Assembly (NCBI RefSeq): GCF_005144585.1
Contig: NZ_SSMQ01000047.1
Coordinates: forward strand, 35,109 to 99,108
Direction: 5' to 3'
DNA length: 64,000 nucleotides
DNA from: Polyangium fumosum
Lineage (GTDB): Bacteria; Myxococcota_A; Polyangia; Polyangiales; Polyangiaceae
In this document: positions 52,318 to 61,922 of the stretch, piece by piece
How the letters are laid out: each line of letters opens with the position of its first letter
Numbering within the stretch: the first letter of the stretch is position 1
The notes under the pieces: generated by a model
Databases searched by the model: none
What the model saw: only the letters and a program-made list of their open reading frames with translations
What the model was told of the DNA's origin: nothing
Translations under genes and position numbers: made by a program

Positions 52318-53421
52318 CTAAGCGGAACCCGAAGGCTCGGAGGAGGACTCGTCGCCTTCTTCGCCACTGTCCGCGTCGCTTTCGCGGAACGTCGCATCGG
52401 CGATCTGACAAGCGGTGGCGAGGACCGTTGTGGCGTAGCCACCCTTCGGTAGCACAAAAGAAACGGTGAGCCCGCCGGATGCGTCAATCGGACGCACCGA
52501 GAGATCAGCGACCATGAGCCGCAGGGGCCTTCGGGTGCCCTCGCCGAGGGCGCGGAAGGACTCGAGTCGGCTCGCGTCGGGCAGCACCGTGGCGAGCACC
52601 TCCCGCTCGATGTCGCGCGGCGCGCCCTCGGGCCAGCGCATCTTCGCGCCGAACATCGGCCCGGTCGGTGAGATGGCCCCAGCCTCGGCCCGCGCCTTCG
52701 CGTCGTCGAGGTCCCGCCCTTCCGCGGGCACGGCAAAGATCCCGCCAGAGTCGTGTTTCTTCGCGATGTCCCCCGGGAGCACGGCGGCCCATGTTCCGGC
52801 CGCCACGCGCCGCGCGAGCACGTCGTTGAACAGGATCGACTGCAGGGCCGAAAACAAGAACCGCTGCTCGCGCCGGTCCCTCGGCCCGCGCTCTTCGCCG
52901 CGCAACCAGGCGAGCGCCCGCGTCGGGTTCTGGCCGTCGCGCCCGAACCGTTGCGGGCCAAACGAGTTCGGCACGCCCACGCGGCCGGCCTCCACGAGCC
53001 GCTCGCCGACGCGGGCAGCGTCGTCGCCGGCGAGACCTCGCAGCGTGATCGTGAACCGGTTTCCCACGAGGTGCCCCGGCTTCAGCTTGTTCCCGTGCCT
53101 GCTCGCGCCGAGGATCTCGACGCCCGGCAGCGACACCTGCGCGAGCTTCGCCTCCGCGTCCTCCGCGATCGGCACCTGGATCGAGATCGTCTGCGTGGTG
53201 ATCGCGTGACGGTCCTTCATCCCGGCGAAGCCCGTGCTGCGGGCGTCGGCGCCGAGGGCGCGGGAGAGGTCACGCACGACGTCGAGCGTGTTTTTTCCGG
53301 TCTTGCGCAGGGTGACGTAGAGGTGCTCGCCCTTGCCGCTCGGCGCGTACGCGGGGATCTCCTCGACGACGAAGTCCTCGGGGCTCGTACGGATCTTGGC
53401 GATCGGGAGGGGCGCCTGCAT
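52318..53421 (-). CDS. truD: tRNA pseudouridine synthase D
   Basis: 367 residues. TruD signature: Asp-Phe-Val-Val-Glu-Glu-Ile-Pro near the N-terminus, Gly-Met-Lys-Asp-Arg-His-Ala with the catalytic Asp, and Arg-Phe/Gln-Arg-Phe-Gly-Arg-Asp-Gly-Gln-Asn in the RluD-unrelated insertion. It converts uridine 13 of glutamate tRNA to pseudouridine. Acidic Ser/Glu-rich tail of about 15 residues is extra. Confidence 0.93.
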   Translation of the reverse strand: MQAPLPIAKIRTSPEDFVVEEIPAYAPSGKGEHLYVTLRKTGKNTLDVVRDLSRALGADARSTGFAGMKDRHAITTQTISIQVPIAEDAEAKLAQVSLPGVEILGASRHGNKLKPGHLVGNRFTITLRGLAGDDAARVGERLVEAGRVGVPNSFGPQRFGRDGQNPTRALAWLRGEERGPRDRREQRFLFSALQSILFNDVLARRVAAGTWAAVLPGDIAKKHDSGGIFAVPAEGRDLDDAKARAEAGAISPTGPMFGAKMRWPEGAPRDIEREVLATVLPDASRLESFRALGEGTRRPLRLMVADLSVRPIDASGGLTVSFVLPKGGYATTVLATACQIADATFRESDADSGEEGDESSSEPSGSA

Positions 53422-53537
53422 GGGCGGCAGAGGTTGACCGAAAACCGGGGCCCGTCCAAGCGGCCACGGCGCATTTGCCCCCGCCGGAAGCTTTCGGTAT
53501 GAGTCGACGAGGCGGCTCGCTCGTCCTTCGTGGAACC

Positions 53538-54293
53538 ATGAAGCCCAGCGTCTTTTTCCACTCTCCGCGAGCTTTGGGCCTCGCGGCTGTCGCGCTCCTC
53601 GCGGCGACCTTGCCGGCGCCTTCGGAGGCGGAGGCCAAGGGCAAGAAGTGCCCCGAGGGCATGGTGAGCGTCGCCGGCAAGTACTGCATCGACACGTACG
53701 AGGCGCACGTCGTCGAGATCGTCGGCAAAAACAAGACGAAGGGGCACTCGCCGTACCAGTCCGTCGCGGGCCTGCGCGTGAAGGCCGTGAGCAAGAAGGG
53801 CAAGGCCCCGCAGGCGTACATCAGCCGCAATGAGGCCGAGGAGGCGTGCAAGAACGCGGGCAAACGGCTCTGCGTGGACGACGAGTGGATCGGCGCCTGC
53901 AAGGGCAAGAAGCCCACGACGTTCCCGTACGGGAGCGATCGCGTCTCCGGCAACTGCAACGACGGCGGGTATTCCTCGTTCAACGCGCTTTACGGCGTCG
54001 CCGGCGGCCCGCCGCCGCAGGAGGCGTACACGTTCGCGAACATGAACGACGAGCGCCTCAACCAGATGAAGGGGACGCTCGCGAAGAGCGGCGCGTACAA
54101 GAAGTGCCGGTCGAGCTACGGCGCCTTCGACATGGTCGGCAACCTGCACGAGTGGACGGCCTCGAAGACGGGCACGTTCCGCGGCGGCTACTACCTCGAC
54201 ACGCACCAGAACGGCGACGGCTGCGACTACAAGACGACCGCGCACAACGCGCGCTACCACGACTACTCGACGGGCTTTCGCTGCTGCCAATAG
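53538..54293 (+). CDS. Formylglycine-generating-enzyme-like (SUMF1) secreted protein (251 aa)
   Basis: A signal peptide (about 1-33, ending in Ala-Glu-Ala) precedes an FGE-sulfatase-type domain: Cys-Pro-Glu-Gly-Met-Val-Ser-Val, Glu-Ala-Cys-Lys-Asn-Ala-Gly-Lys-Arg-Leu-Cys, Asn-Leu-His-Glu-Trp-Thr, and the closing Gly-Phe-Arg-Cys-Cys. Members either oxidise cysteine to formylglycine or serve as non-catalytic binding domains; with these cysteine pairs a periplasmic protein with disulfides is likely, and the substrate is unknown. Confidence 0.8.
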   Translation: MKPSVFFHSPRALGLAAVALLAATLPAPSEAEAKGKKCPEGMVSVAGKYCIDTYEAHVVEIVGKNKTKGHSPYQSVAGLRVKAVSKKGKAPQAYISRNEAEEACKNAGKRLCVDDEWIGACKGKKPTTFPYGSDRVSGNCNDGGYSSFNALYGVAGGPPPQEAYTFANMNDERLNQMKGTLAKSGAYKKCRSSYGAFDMVGNLHEWTASKTGTFRGGYYLDTHQNGDGCDYKTTAHNARYHDYSTGFRCCQ

Positions 54294-54356
54294 CGGGCTG
54301 CCGAGACGCTTGCTGCGCGCCTGGCGCTCGCGGCGCTTCTCGACAGCCTGCTGGGG

Positions 54357-55886
54357 TCAGAGCTCGTGCGGCATGAGATCGCGCGGGCTGCGCCAGTACT
54401 GCAGCGGCGAGTACGCCAGCATGTTCGACACGCGTGACGTGTAGATGCAGGCGAACTCCTCGACCTGATCGCCGAAGCTGCTCGGCTCGATCGACTCCTT
54501 GAGCAGCGAGCCCCAGTAGGGGTGGAAGCGCTGATCGATCTCGCGTTCGAGCTTCGTCGCCTCCGCGTCCACCGAGCGCAGCATGCCGCGGATCCGCTCC
54601 ACGGCGCGCTTCGCCCGGCCGCGCTCGGCCTCGTACGAGATGCCGCTCCCGCTTCCGCTCCCGTGCCCGTTCTTCGCCGCCTGCGCCGCGTCCTCGATCT
54701 TGCGCGTCAGGTCCTTGTACCGCTGCTGGTAGTACCGGAGCTGATCTTCGAGCTCGTCCCGTCGCTGCTCGAGCTCCGCGCTCTTCTGGTGCTCCTCGCG
54801 GCACATCTCGTGCGCGATCACCTCGGCTTCCATCTCCTGGATGATCATCGCCGTGCGCCAGGCCGACTCTTTTTTGGACCTCAAAATGTCGCCGTAGATG
54901 TGATCGCCGACGTAGAGGATCCGGTCGCCGCCGATGCCGAGCGCGGCTTCGAGGTCGTGCAGGTTGCCGCCCTCGTAGATCACGCCTCGTTCGAGCGGGT
55001 ACGTCGCGGGGCGCAGGTTCTCTCCGTCCCGCTCGAGCAGCGGCCTGCGCTCCTGGAAGAACGCCGGCTTCTGCGCCGCCACGATGATCAGATCGAAGTA
55101 GTGGCGGAAGCTCGGGTACTCCGGCATCGCGTCGCCGAGCAGGTACGTCATCATCCGCTCGGTGTACGGCCAGCGCGAGTTCGTCAGCAGAAACAGCCGT
55201 TTGCCCGCGGAGCGGAGCTTGTGCAGCGTCGGCGCGAGCAAGGGGTCGCGCTCGATGAACCGCGGCAGATCGGAGAGCACCACGTCCAGGATGGATCCGT
55301 CGCGATGCGCCTCGTCGATGCACTCGCGGATGTCCGTGAACAAGGTCGCGTAGTCGAGCTCGATCCGTCGCGCCTCGAACGCCTCCACGATCCCCGTGTA
55401 GAGCGCGACCTCGCTCAGCGCGTAGAGCGTGTCGATGAAGTGGTAGCGGCCGGTGTTCGGCTTGACGCGCTTCTGGTGGTAGAGCGAGCGCAGCTCCTCT
55501 TTCGTGAGCTCGCGCAGGCCGTGGTAGCCTTTGTGGACCACCTTGAAGCGGTCCATCTTGAGGACGTTCCCGGCCTTCTTGTCGATCAAGAGCCCGCGGA
55601 TCGGGAAGTCGATGGGCCAGGTGATCCCGCGGAGGACGTCCTCGTCGTAGCCGCGCCTGGCGAGCTTGGGGATCACGGCGTCGATGGACAGCTTGTCCAT
55701 CTCGACCTGGTTGTAGATCGCCAGGGTGTAGTCCATGTCGAACCCCACCCAGTCGATCCCCGCCATCTTCAGATTGCGGTTCACGAACACCCGCCGCGTG
55801 CGCGGGATTCGCGCCGGCGCGGTCGGGGTGAGATGCCCCTCGAACGGTAGAGAGAGCTGTTCGAACGCCACGGGACCCGCAGCCAT
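54357..55886 (-). CDS. HAD-IG family 5'-nucleotidase
   Basis: 509 residues. HAD motif I is Gly-Phe-Asp-Met-Asp-Tyr-Thr-Leu near residue 50 with the nucleophilic Asp; motif II is Leu-Leu-Thr-Asn-Ser and motif IV is Tyr-Val-Gly-Asp-His-Ile-Tyr-Gly-Asp. A long charged coiled coil occupies about 355-460, as in the HAD-IG (cN-II-like) purine nucleotidases. It dephosphorylates purine monophosphates in the cytoplasm. Confidence 0.9.
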   Translation of the reverse strand: MAAGPVAFEQLSLPFEGHLTPTAPARIPRTRRVFVNRNLKMAGIDWVGFDMDYTLAIYNQVEMDKLSIDAVIPKLARRGYDEDVLRGITWPIDFPIRGLLIDKKAGNVLKMDRFKVVHKGYHGLRELTKEELRSLYHQKRVKPNTGRYHFIDTLYALSEVALYTGIVEAFEARRIELDYATLFTDIRECIDEAHRDGSILDVVLSDLPRFIERDPLLAPTLHKLRSAGKRLFLLTNSRWPYTERMMTYLLGDAMPEYPSFRHYFDLIIVAAQKPAFFQERRPLLERDGENLRPATYPLERGVIYEGGNLHDLEAALGIGGDRILYVGDHIYGDILRSKKESAWRTAMIIQEMEAEVIAHEMCREEHQKSAELEQRRDELEDQLRYYQQRYKDLTRKIEDAAQAAKNGHGSGSGSGISYEAERGRAKRAVERIRGMLRSVDAEATKLEREIDQRFHPYWGSLLKESIEPSSFGDQVEEFACIYTSRVSNMLAYSPLQYWRSPRDLMPHEL

Positions 55887-56046
55887 CCTACCTCATCCGC
55901 AGCACATAGGCGCGCCGTCCACGTTGCACGCGTGCGTTCTTGTTCCAGCCCGCTCTTCCTCGCTTGCTCGTCCGCCTTCTCCGTGAGCCCGTGCCCGTTC
56001 GGCCTGCGTGCGCTATCGTCCGCCGGCACCTCCGTCCCAGGCAGCG

Positions 56047-56937
56047 ATGACGAAGAACAGGGAGAGCGGCCCGCTGCGGCGCCCCACCTCGTGGTGGCTC
56101 GGGATGCTGCGCAAGCGGGCGGAACGGATGTACGAGGAGAAGCTCGATCTCGGGGAGCCCATCGTGTGGACCTCCGAGGCGGAGCGGCAGGCGGCCATCG
56201 CCTTCTTCAACGCGGCCTTCCGCGCCGAGGAGTCGGGCCTGCGCCAGGCCCACGAGCTCGCGGACGAGATCGCCACGTGGGATCCCGAGCTCGCCGCGTG
56301 CCTGCGCCTCTACGGCGACGAGGAGGGCTGGCACCGCGCGCTGCTCACCGAGTTCCTCGCCTACCTCGGCGGCGAGGTTCGCCCCATGGGCCGCGTCACC
56401 GGCACCTTTTACCGCATCTACGGCCGGGCCAAGCGGATCGAGACGATCGTCCTCACGAACCTGATGTTCGAGACCATCGGCTCGACGACCTACCGCCTCG
56501 CCTTGCGCCGCGCGCGCCACCCGGCCGTGCGCCACATGCTGACGATCCTCACGCGCGACGAGTCCTTCCACGTCCCGCTGAACGTCCACTTCCTCCGCGA
56601 GACCCTCGCGCGAAACCCCGGCACCTCGCGCCTGCGCCTGCAGGTGATCCACGACGTTCTCTACGTCGCTCTCTTGCTCTCGTCGTACGCGAGCCGCCGC
56701 CGGGCCGAGGCCTTCGACCACATCCCGTTCCGCGTCCTCTGCCGCGCCTACGCCGAGCACCTCGCGCGCCTCTTCGTGAAGGAAGACGACCTCCGCCTGC
56801 GGCCGCCGCGCCTCCTGCTCTGGCTCTTCGGCTTCACGGACGAAGCGCTCCGCGAGGCCGAGGACACGTCGGCCGTGAGCGTGCGCGCCGCGGAGGCCGC
56901 CGTGGATCGCGAGCGCGTCGTGGTCTCGGCGTTGTGA
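56047..56937 (+). CDS. Ferritin-like diiron protein (296 aa)
   Basis: ATG at 56047. The helical protein carries Glu-Glu-Ser-Gly-Leu, Asp-Glu-Glu-Gly-Trp-His, Phe-Glu-Thr-Ile and Arg-Asp-Glu-Ser-Phe-His, the two Glu plus two ExxH-type helices of a di-iron site. Ferritin-like proteins of this form oxidise or reduce small molecules, or store iron. The stop overlaps the ABC ATPase start (GTGA), so it is cotranscribed with the exporter and may act on its cargo. Confidence 0.75.
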   Translation: MTKNRESGPLRRPTSWWLGMLRKRAERMYEEKLDLGEPIVWTSEAERQAAIAFFNAAFRAEESGLRQAHELADEIATWDPELAACLRLYGDEEGWHRALLTEFLAYLGGEVRPMGRVTGTFYRIYGRAKRIETIVLTNLMFETIGSTTYRLALRRARHPAVRHMLTILTRDESFHVPLNVHFLRETLARNPGTSRLRLQVIHDVLYVALLLSSYASRRRAEAFDHIPFRVLCRAYAEHLARLFVKEDDLRLRPPRLLLWLFGFTDEALREAEDTSAVSVRAAEAAVDRERVVVSAL

Positions 56938-57632
56938 ACGTCGCGGCCATTCGCACCCGTGGCCTCGGCCGCGTGCACGACGGCGGCCGCGACGCGCGCC
57001 GGGCCCTCGTGGACGTGGAGATCGTCATCGAAGAGGGCGAGTTCGTTTGTGTCCTCGGCCCGAGCGGATCGGGCAAGAGCACCCTGCTCGCCGTGATCGG
57101 CGGGCTCGATCGTGGCTACGAGGGGCAGGTCGAGCTCTACGGGCAGGACCTCGGCCGGATGAGCGACGCCGCCCTCGCGCGGCTGCGCGGCGAGCGCATC
57201 GGCTTCGTCTTCCAGCACTTTCACCTGCTGCATCACCTCACCGTGATCGAGAACGTCACGACGCCCGCGCTCTTCGATCCACGCGGCGACGAACATGCGT
57301 GCCTCGCCCGCGCGAAGCAGCTCCTCGAGCGGCTCGGCCTCGCCGATCGTGCCGGCGACACGCCCGCGGAGCTCTCGGGCGGGCAGCGGCAACGTGTCGC
57401 GATCGCGCGGGCGCTCCTCCGCAAGCCCAAGCTCCTCCTCTGTGACGAGCCCACGGGCAACCTCGACGCGGACACGGGCGCGCGCATCATCGAGCTCTTC
57501 GAGGAGCTTCACCGCGAAGAGGGCCTCACGATCGTGGCCGTCACGCACGAAGAGCGCCTCGCGCGCGCCGCGACACGCATCCTCCGTTTGAAGGAGGGCC
57601 GCGTGGACACCTCGAACGAGGAGCCTGCATGA
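56934..57632 (+). CDS. ABC transporter ATP-binding protein (LolD/MacB type, 232 aa)
   Basis: GTG start overlapping the previous stop. Walker A is Gly-Pro-Ser-Gly-Ser-Gly-Lys-Ser, the signature is Leu-Ser-Gly-Gly-Gln-Arg-Gln-Arg-Val, and Walker B is Leu-Leu-Cys-Asp-Glu-Pro-Thr-Gly-Asn-Leu-Asp. The Gly-Phe-Val-Phe-Gln-His-Phe-His-Leu-Leu Q-loop and the Glu-Pro-Thr-Gly-Asn form match LolD/MacB. Its partner permease follows with an ATGA overlap. Confidence 0.92.
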   Translation: MNVAAIRTRGLGRVHDGGRDARRALVDVEIVIEEGEFVCVLGPSGSGKSTLLAVIGGLDRGYEGQVELYGQDLGRMSDAALARLRGERIGFVFQHFHLLHHLTVIENVTTPALFDPRGDEHACLARAKQLLERLGLADRAGDTPAELSGGQRQRVAIARALLRKPKLLLCDEPTGNLDADTGARIIELFEELHREEGLTIVAVTHEERLARAATRILRLKEGRVDTSNEEPA

Positions 57633-59020
57633 AGCTCGCCGCCCTGGTCCGCCTCGTGCGCCGCGACCTCGCCCGCGCGCGCCGCGCGCTCGCCGGCAGC
57701 GCGTTCGGCATCACCGCGGGCACGGCCACGCTCGTGTTTTTCCTCGCCCTCGGCCTCGGCGTGCGCGCCGTCTTGCTCGGCGAGGTCTTTCCCATCGATC
57801 GGATCGAGCTCGAACCACCGAAGGCCAAGGATCCAGGCTTGCTCGGCTTGCTCCTCGGCGGCGGCGGCGAGCCCCCGGGCATCTCGCCCGACGACGTCGC
57901 CAAGCTCGGCGCGCTGCCCGGCGCCTTGCGGGTCCGCCCCAAGCTCTCGTTCGCCTTCCCCGCGAGCGCGCGTGGCGGCCGCGAGATCATCGGCCACGAC
58001 GTCGGCGCCGGCGAGCTGCCCGGCGACGGCATCGATCCCGCGCTCGCCGCGAACGACGTGAAGCCCGGCCTCTTCGTGGATCCGCTCGACACGCCCGGGC
58101 CCGCCTGCACCGACGACGCCGTCTGCACGGGGGGCGCGTACTGCGAGCGCGCCACCGATGCCGCGGAGGGCCGTTGCTCCGCGCCCGTGCCCGCGATCGT
58201 CAGCCGTTACCTCGTCGAGATCTTCGACAAGAGCATCGCGCCTGCGCACGGCTTTCCCGCCGTCGGCGAGACGCTGCTCGGCCGCGCGCAGGGCCTCACC
58301 TTCACGATTCGCCTCGGCGAGAGCCTGCTCGGCCGGGCCAAGCAGGGCAGCCCTCGCACCATCAAGGCGCGCATCGTGGGCATCTCGGGCAGCGCCACCG
58401 ACCTCGGCCTCACGTTCCCGCTCGGCGTCGTGCGCCGCTGGAACCGCGAGTTCGGCGGGCAGCGCGCGGCCGAGCGGTATTCGAGCGCCGTCGTGGAGGC
58501 GAGCTCCGGCGCCGAGGTCGCGGGCATCATCGACGCGGGGGCGCGCATGGGTTTGTCCCCGAAGGACACCCGCGCGCGGGACGTAAGCGTCCTCGTCTCC
58601 GGCGTGATGGCCTTGCTCTCGCTCGTCGCGGGCATCGTCCTCGTCGTCAGCGCGTCGAGCATCACGCAGACCTTCCGCGCCCTCGTCCTCGAGCGTCGCG
58701 CCGAGATCGCCCTCTACCGCGCGGTCGGCGCCACGGCGGGCGAGATCGGCGCGTGGACGGTCTCGCTCGCGGCCGTCGTGGGTCTCTTCGCGGGCGCCGT
58801 GGGCCTCCTCGTCGCGCGGATCCTCGCGTTCCTCGCCGACGGGGCCGCGGCCGAGAAGCTCCCGGACTTCCCCTTCAAGCCCGACACCTTTTTCGCGTTT
58901 CCCTGGTGGCTCTGGCTCCTCGGAATGGGATTTTCCATTCTGTTTTCGGTCCTCGGCGCCATCGGCCCTGCGCGGGCCGCCGCGAAGGTCGATCCGGCGC
59001 GGGCGCTCGCCGGCAGCTAA
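57629..59020 (+). CDS. ABC transporter permease (FtsX/MacB type) with Cys-rich periplasmic insert
   Basis: 463 residues. One N-terminal membrane helix (about 25-50), a periplasmic domain and three C-terminal helices (about 325-455) define the FtsX fold. The periplasmic part has the unusual segment Cys-Thr-Asp-Asp-Ala-Val-Cys-Thr-Gly-Gly-Ala-Tyr-Cys with a fourth Cys nearby, so it may be disulfide-bonded. With the ATPase it likely exports a lipoprotein, lipid or small molecule. Confidence 0.85.
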   Translation: MKLAALVRLVRRDLARARRALAGSAFGITAGTATLVFFLALGLGVRAVLLGEVFPIDRIELEPPKAKDPGLLGLLLGGGGEPPGISPDDVAKLGALPGALRVRPKLSFAFPASARGGREIIGHDVGAGELPGDGIDPALAANDVKPGLFVDPLDTPGPACTDDAVCTGGAYCERATDAAEGRCSAPVPAIVSRYLVEIFDKSIAPAHGFPAVGETLLGRAQGLTFTIRLGESLLGRAKQGSPRTIKARIVGISGSATDLGLTFPLGVVRRWNREFGGQRAAERYSSAVVEASSGAEVAGIIDAGARMGLSPKDTRARDVSVLVSGVMALLSLVAGIVLVVSASSITQTFRALVLERRAEIALYRAVGATAGEIGAWTVSLAAVVGLFAGAVGLLVARILAFLADGAAAEKLPDFPFKPDTFFAFPWWLWLLGMGFSILFSVLGAIGPARAAAKVDPARALAGS

Positions 59021-59074
59021 ATCGACGCGACCCCGTCACACTTCACCGCGCTCTGCCGATGAGGGGATAGCACC

Positions 59075-59878
59075 ATGCTTCGATCCCTCTGGCTCCTCCT
59101 CCTCGCCTCGATCCTCCTCGTTGCGACCTCGGCCCAGGCTGCTGAGCCGCTCGTCGTCCACGTCGTCGTCCCTCTTTGCTCGAATGAGCAGATTGATTGC
59201 GGCAGCAACGTCGCCGGTGATCCCGACCGCCTCGACACGAACCTCTACTGGGGCGCCGCCTTCGGCCATCGCCGCTTCTTCGACCGCAAAAAGAGCGGCT
59301 TTTCTCGCGTCGACGTCATGGGCGCCGAGGGCGCGCGCCTCGAACGCGTGGTCTATCGCCGCAACGTCTCGGCCGAGCCGTTTGGCGGCAAACCCGGCGA
59401 CACGATCGAGCAAATCATCGTCCTCGACGCCTACCACGGCGATTCCATCGACCGCGCCGTCGAGGCGTTTTGGCGCCTCGCCACCCGCGGCGGCCGGATT
59501 CGTTTCCGCGACGGCAGCAACGAGCGCGACGTGCGCATTTCGGTCGCCGGCTACGCGGGCCACAACCGCCTCATGGATGGCGTGCGCCTCTCGCCGCCGC
59601 CGGGCCCCGAGGAGCGCGCCCGCGCCATTCCTTCGTTCGTCCTGGCCTGTGACTCCGAGCCTTATTTCGGCCCCGCCTTGCGCGCCGCCGGGTCGGAGAC
59701 GTGGCTCATGACGCGCTCCCTCATGGCCCCCGAGGGGTACGTCCTCGACGCCGTCGTCACCGCGATCGGCGAGCATGCGTCCCCCACCACCATTCGTGAG
59801 CGCGCCGTCGCCGCGTACGCCAAATGGCAAAAGCTCTCCCACGGCGCCGCAGGCACCATCTTCGCAAAACCCCAGTGA
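59075..59878 (+). CDS. Secreted uncharacterised protein (267 aa)
   Basis: Clear signal peptide (about 1-22, cut after Ala-Gln-Ala). The mature protein is alpha/beta with two Cys near the start and a third near residue 200; Val-His-Val-Val-Val-Pro-Leu-Cys suggests a Rossmann-like first strand. No active-site motif recognised. Possibly exported or related to the ABC pair upstream, 54 bases away. Confidence 0.65.
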   Translation: MLRSLWLLLLASILLVATSAQAAEPLVVHVVVPLCSNEQIDCGSNVAGDPDRLDTNLYWGAAFGHRRFFDRKKSGFSRVDVMGAEGARLERVVYRRNVSAEPFGGKPGDTIEQIIVLDAYHGDSIDRAVEAFWRLATRGGRIRFRDGSNERDVRISVAGYAGHNRLMDGVRLSPPPGPEERARAIPSFVLACDSEPYFGPALRAAGSETWLMTRSLMAPEGYVLDAVVTAIGEHASPTTIRERAVAAYAKWQKLSHGAAGTIFAKPQ

Positions 59879-59904
59879 TTGCCGCCCGCCCCGCGGATTC
59901 GAGC

Positions 59905-61374
59905 CTATCGATTCCCTTTTTTGACCTCGAACAGATGCGCGCCGTACGCCGGTAGCTCCACGTAGAGCCCGCGCCGATCGTCGAGCAGCTCGTCCCCGCT
60001 GCGCCGGTATTCCTCGCCGCCGATGCGATCGACGAGCCGCACGTTCCTCCCCGCGATCCCCGCCAGATCCAGCGTCAGCGTGCAATGCCCGCGGGACGGG
60101 CCGAGGTTCACCACGACGACCACGGCGCTCGTCCGCGCATCCCAGCGATACGCGACGAACGAGTCGAAGCTCGTGCTCCCCGGCCCCGCGGCGCGCGGCG
60201 AGAGCAGCGCGAAACGACCGCGCCGGAGGACGTCGAGCTTCATCGCGTCGAGCAGCGCGTGGTGAAACGCGAGGCTCGCCTCGTCCACGCGTTCGTCCGC
60301 GCGCCGCGCGAGCTGCACCGGCGCCCGGATCTTCCGTCCTTCGAGCTGCCCGTCGTGGAAAAACCGCATCCCCGGCGTGGTCCCGAGCAGCACCGTGGCC
60401 GCCTTGCGCCGATCGGGCGGCAACGCGGACGCGATCCGCGGCTCGTCGTGGTTCTCCAAGAATCGCGCCGAGCGCGCCTGGTAATCGAACGACCCGGAGA
60501 GGTGCCCGCGCACCGCGCGCGCCGAGCCGTGCAGGAGCCGGTCGTACATGCTCTTGTCGTACGTGTAATCGAACCCGAGCGTCTGCAGCCGCCATTCGAG
60601 GTCCCAGTACGCCTCGGCGAGCAGCACGAACGTCGGATATCGCTCCCGCACGGCGTCGATCGCCTCGGCCCAGAACTCGCCTTCGGCCTCCCGCGTCCCC
60701 TCGGCCCGCCGCGCGTGGGCCCACGTCCGCTGAAATACGTCCGAGAGCACGAGCATCGCCATGTCGCACCGCACGCCGTCGCAACGCGACGCGACGTCGA
60801 GCAGCGCGTCGATCGACGCCTGCCGCGTCTCGGCGGCGCGGAAATCGAGCTGCGCCGTGTCGGTCCACGGCGGGAAATACGGGTCCTTCCCGCAGGCGAT
60901 CTGCCCGTTCGCCTCCCGCACGAAGAGCTCTGGCCGCTCCGTGATCCAATGGTGATCCCGCGCCAGATGATTCGGCACGAAATCGAGCAGGAGCCCGATT
61001 CCACGCGCCCGGAGCTTCTCCCGCAACACGGCGAGCGCCGCGTCCCCGCCGAGCGAGGGATCGACCGCGTACCGCGCCACCGCGAACGGCGAGCCGATCA
61101 CGTCCGCCTGCCCGAGATCGGGCAAGGCCCGCTCGTATTCGGCGCGGAGCGACGGCATCTCCCGCGCGATCTTCGGCCCCACCTCGCCGAGGGTCCACAC
61201 GCCCATCAGGTACACGTAATCGAAGCCGAGCCGCGCGAGCCGATCGAGCTCCTCGTCGGGCACGTCCGCGAGCGTGACGCGCGCGCCCTTCACGCGGCCG
61301 AGATCGTAGAGCCACATGCGCGCGAAGATCTCGTAGAGGGCCGGGCTGTGGACGCTCGTATCACCAAAGATCAT
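59905..61374 (-). CDS. GH13 (alpha-amylase family) glycoside hydrolase (489 aa)
   Basis: ATG at 61374; 28 upstream codons in frame are not needed. The four conserved GH13 regions are present: Asp-Phe-Val-Pro-Asn-His, Gly-Val-Arg-Cys-Asp-Met-Ala with the nucleophile Asp, Leu-Leu-Ala-Glu-Ala with the acid/base Glu, and Glu-Asn-His-Asp-Glu with the third carboxylate. No signal peptide, so the enzyme acts on intracellular glucans or malto-oligosaccharides. It lacks domains seen in trehalose or maltosyl-transfer enzymes, so the exact reaction is open. Confidence 0.88.
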   Translation of the reverse strand: MIFGDTSVHSPALYEIFARMWLYDLGRVKGARVTLADVPDEELDRLARLGFDYVYLMGVWTLGEVGPKIAREMPSLRAEYERALPDLGQADVIGSPFAVARYAVDPSLGGDAALAVLREKLRARGIGLLLDFVPNHLARDHHWITERPELFVREANGQIACGKDPYFPPWTDTAQLDFRAAETRQASIDALLDVASRCDGVRCDMAMLVLSDVFQRTWAHARRAEGTREAEGEFWAEAIDAVRERYPTFVLLAEAYWDLEWRLQTLGFDYTYDKSMYDRLLHGSARAVRGHLSGSFDYQARSARFLENHDEPRIASALPPDRRKAATVLLGTTPGMRFFHDGQLEGRKIRAPVQLARRADERVDEASLAFHHALLDAMKLDVLRRGRFALLSPRAAGPGSTSFDSFVAYRWDARTSAVVVVVNLGPSRGHCTLTLDLAGIAGRNVRLVDRIGGEEYRRSGDELLDDRRGLYVELPAYGAHLFEVKKGNR

Positions 61375-61684
61375 CGGTTCCTCCCCCCGAGCAGGGCGCC
61401 ATTTCCTGCGCGACCTCCGCCGGGACATACCCCTCTTCGTCGAGGCCACGCCGCGCATGATAAGCCTTCATCGACCGGGCGAACCCCTCGCGCTCGATAC
61501 TCCGCGCCCTTCGCCGCGTCGCGTCGTCGAGCGGCACGTGTTCTGCGCACCGGCGGCCGAGGTCGACGTGCGGGGTTCGACGCCCAGGGCGGCGAGCGCT
61601 TCGCCGAGCGAGCGCGCGACGGCCTCGATACGCCGCACGTCCAGCACGCAGCCGCGCCACGCCGTCGTGCTCGATGGTCACCAC
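61361..61684 (-). CDS. Possible small protein overlapping the GH13 start (107 aa, doubtful)
   Basis: An open frame from a GTG at 61684 overlaps the GH13 start by 14 bases. Its C-terminal half (about residues 47-95) reads like real protein, with His-Val-Pro-Leu-Asp-Asp-Ala-Thr and a helical Arg/Glu-rich part. The first half is Arg-rich and poor, while another frame there gives a better sequence (Leu-Asp-Val-Arg-Arg-Ile-Glu-Ala-Val-Ala-Arg-Ser-Leu), which hints at a frameshift or a decayed gene. The rest of 61685-61922 holds no gene I can support. Confidence 0.3.
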   Translation of the reverse strand: MVTIEHDGVARLRAGRAAYRGRRALARRSARRPGRRTPHVDLGRRCAEHVPLDDATRRRARSIEREGFARSMKAYHARRGLDEEGYVPAEVAQEMAPCSGGGTDDLW

Positions 61685-61922
61685 GCGGCAAACCTACCAG
61701 CACACTGCACACGCCCCTCGATTCTCACGAGGTTTTTCCTCGCCAGGACCTTTGACGCATCCCGTCACGAACATCCTTGGAAATTCGTCGCTTGACGATG
61801 CGTGGCTTCTCATGGTTTCACGTCCAACGAAGGCCGTGGGTCATTCCGGCAGCCCGCGCACGCGTTTTCGCGGGCCGGGGCGGTCATGAAAGCCACCACC
61901 CCCATCGGCGGAGGTCAGCGCG

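Noticed and set aside
61714..61740. cctcg/cgagg hairpin with ttttt
   Set aside because: No gene on the plus strand ends just upstream, and the stem is only five base pairs, so a terminator call is not supported.
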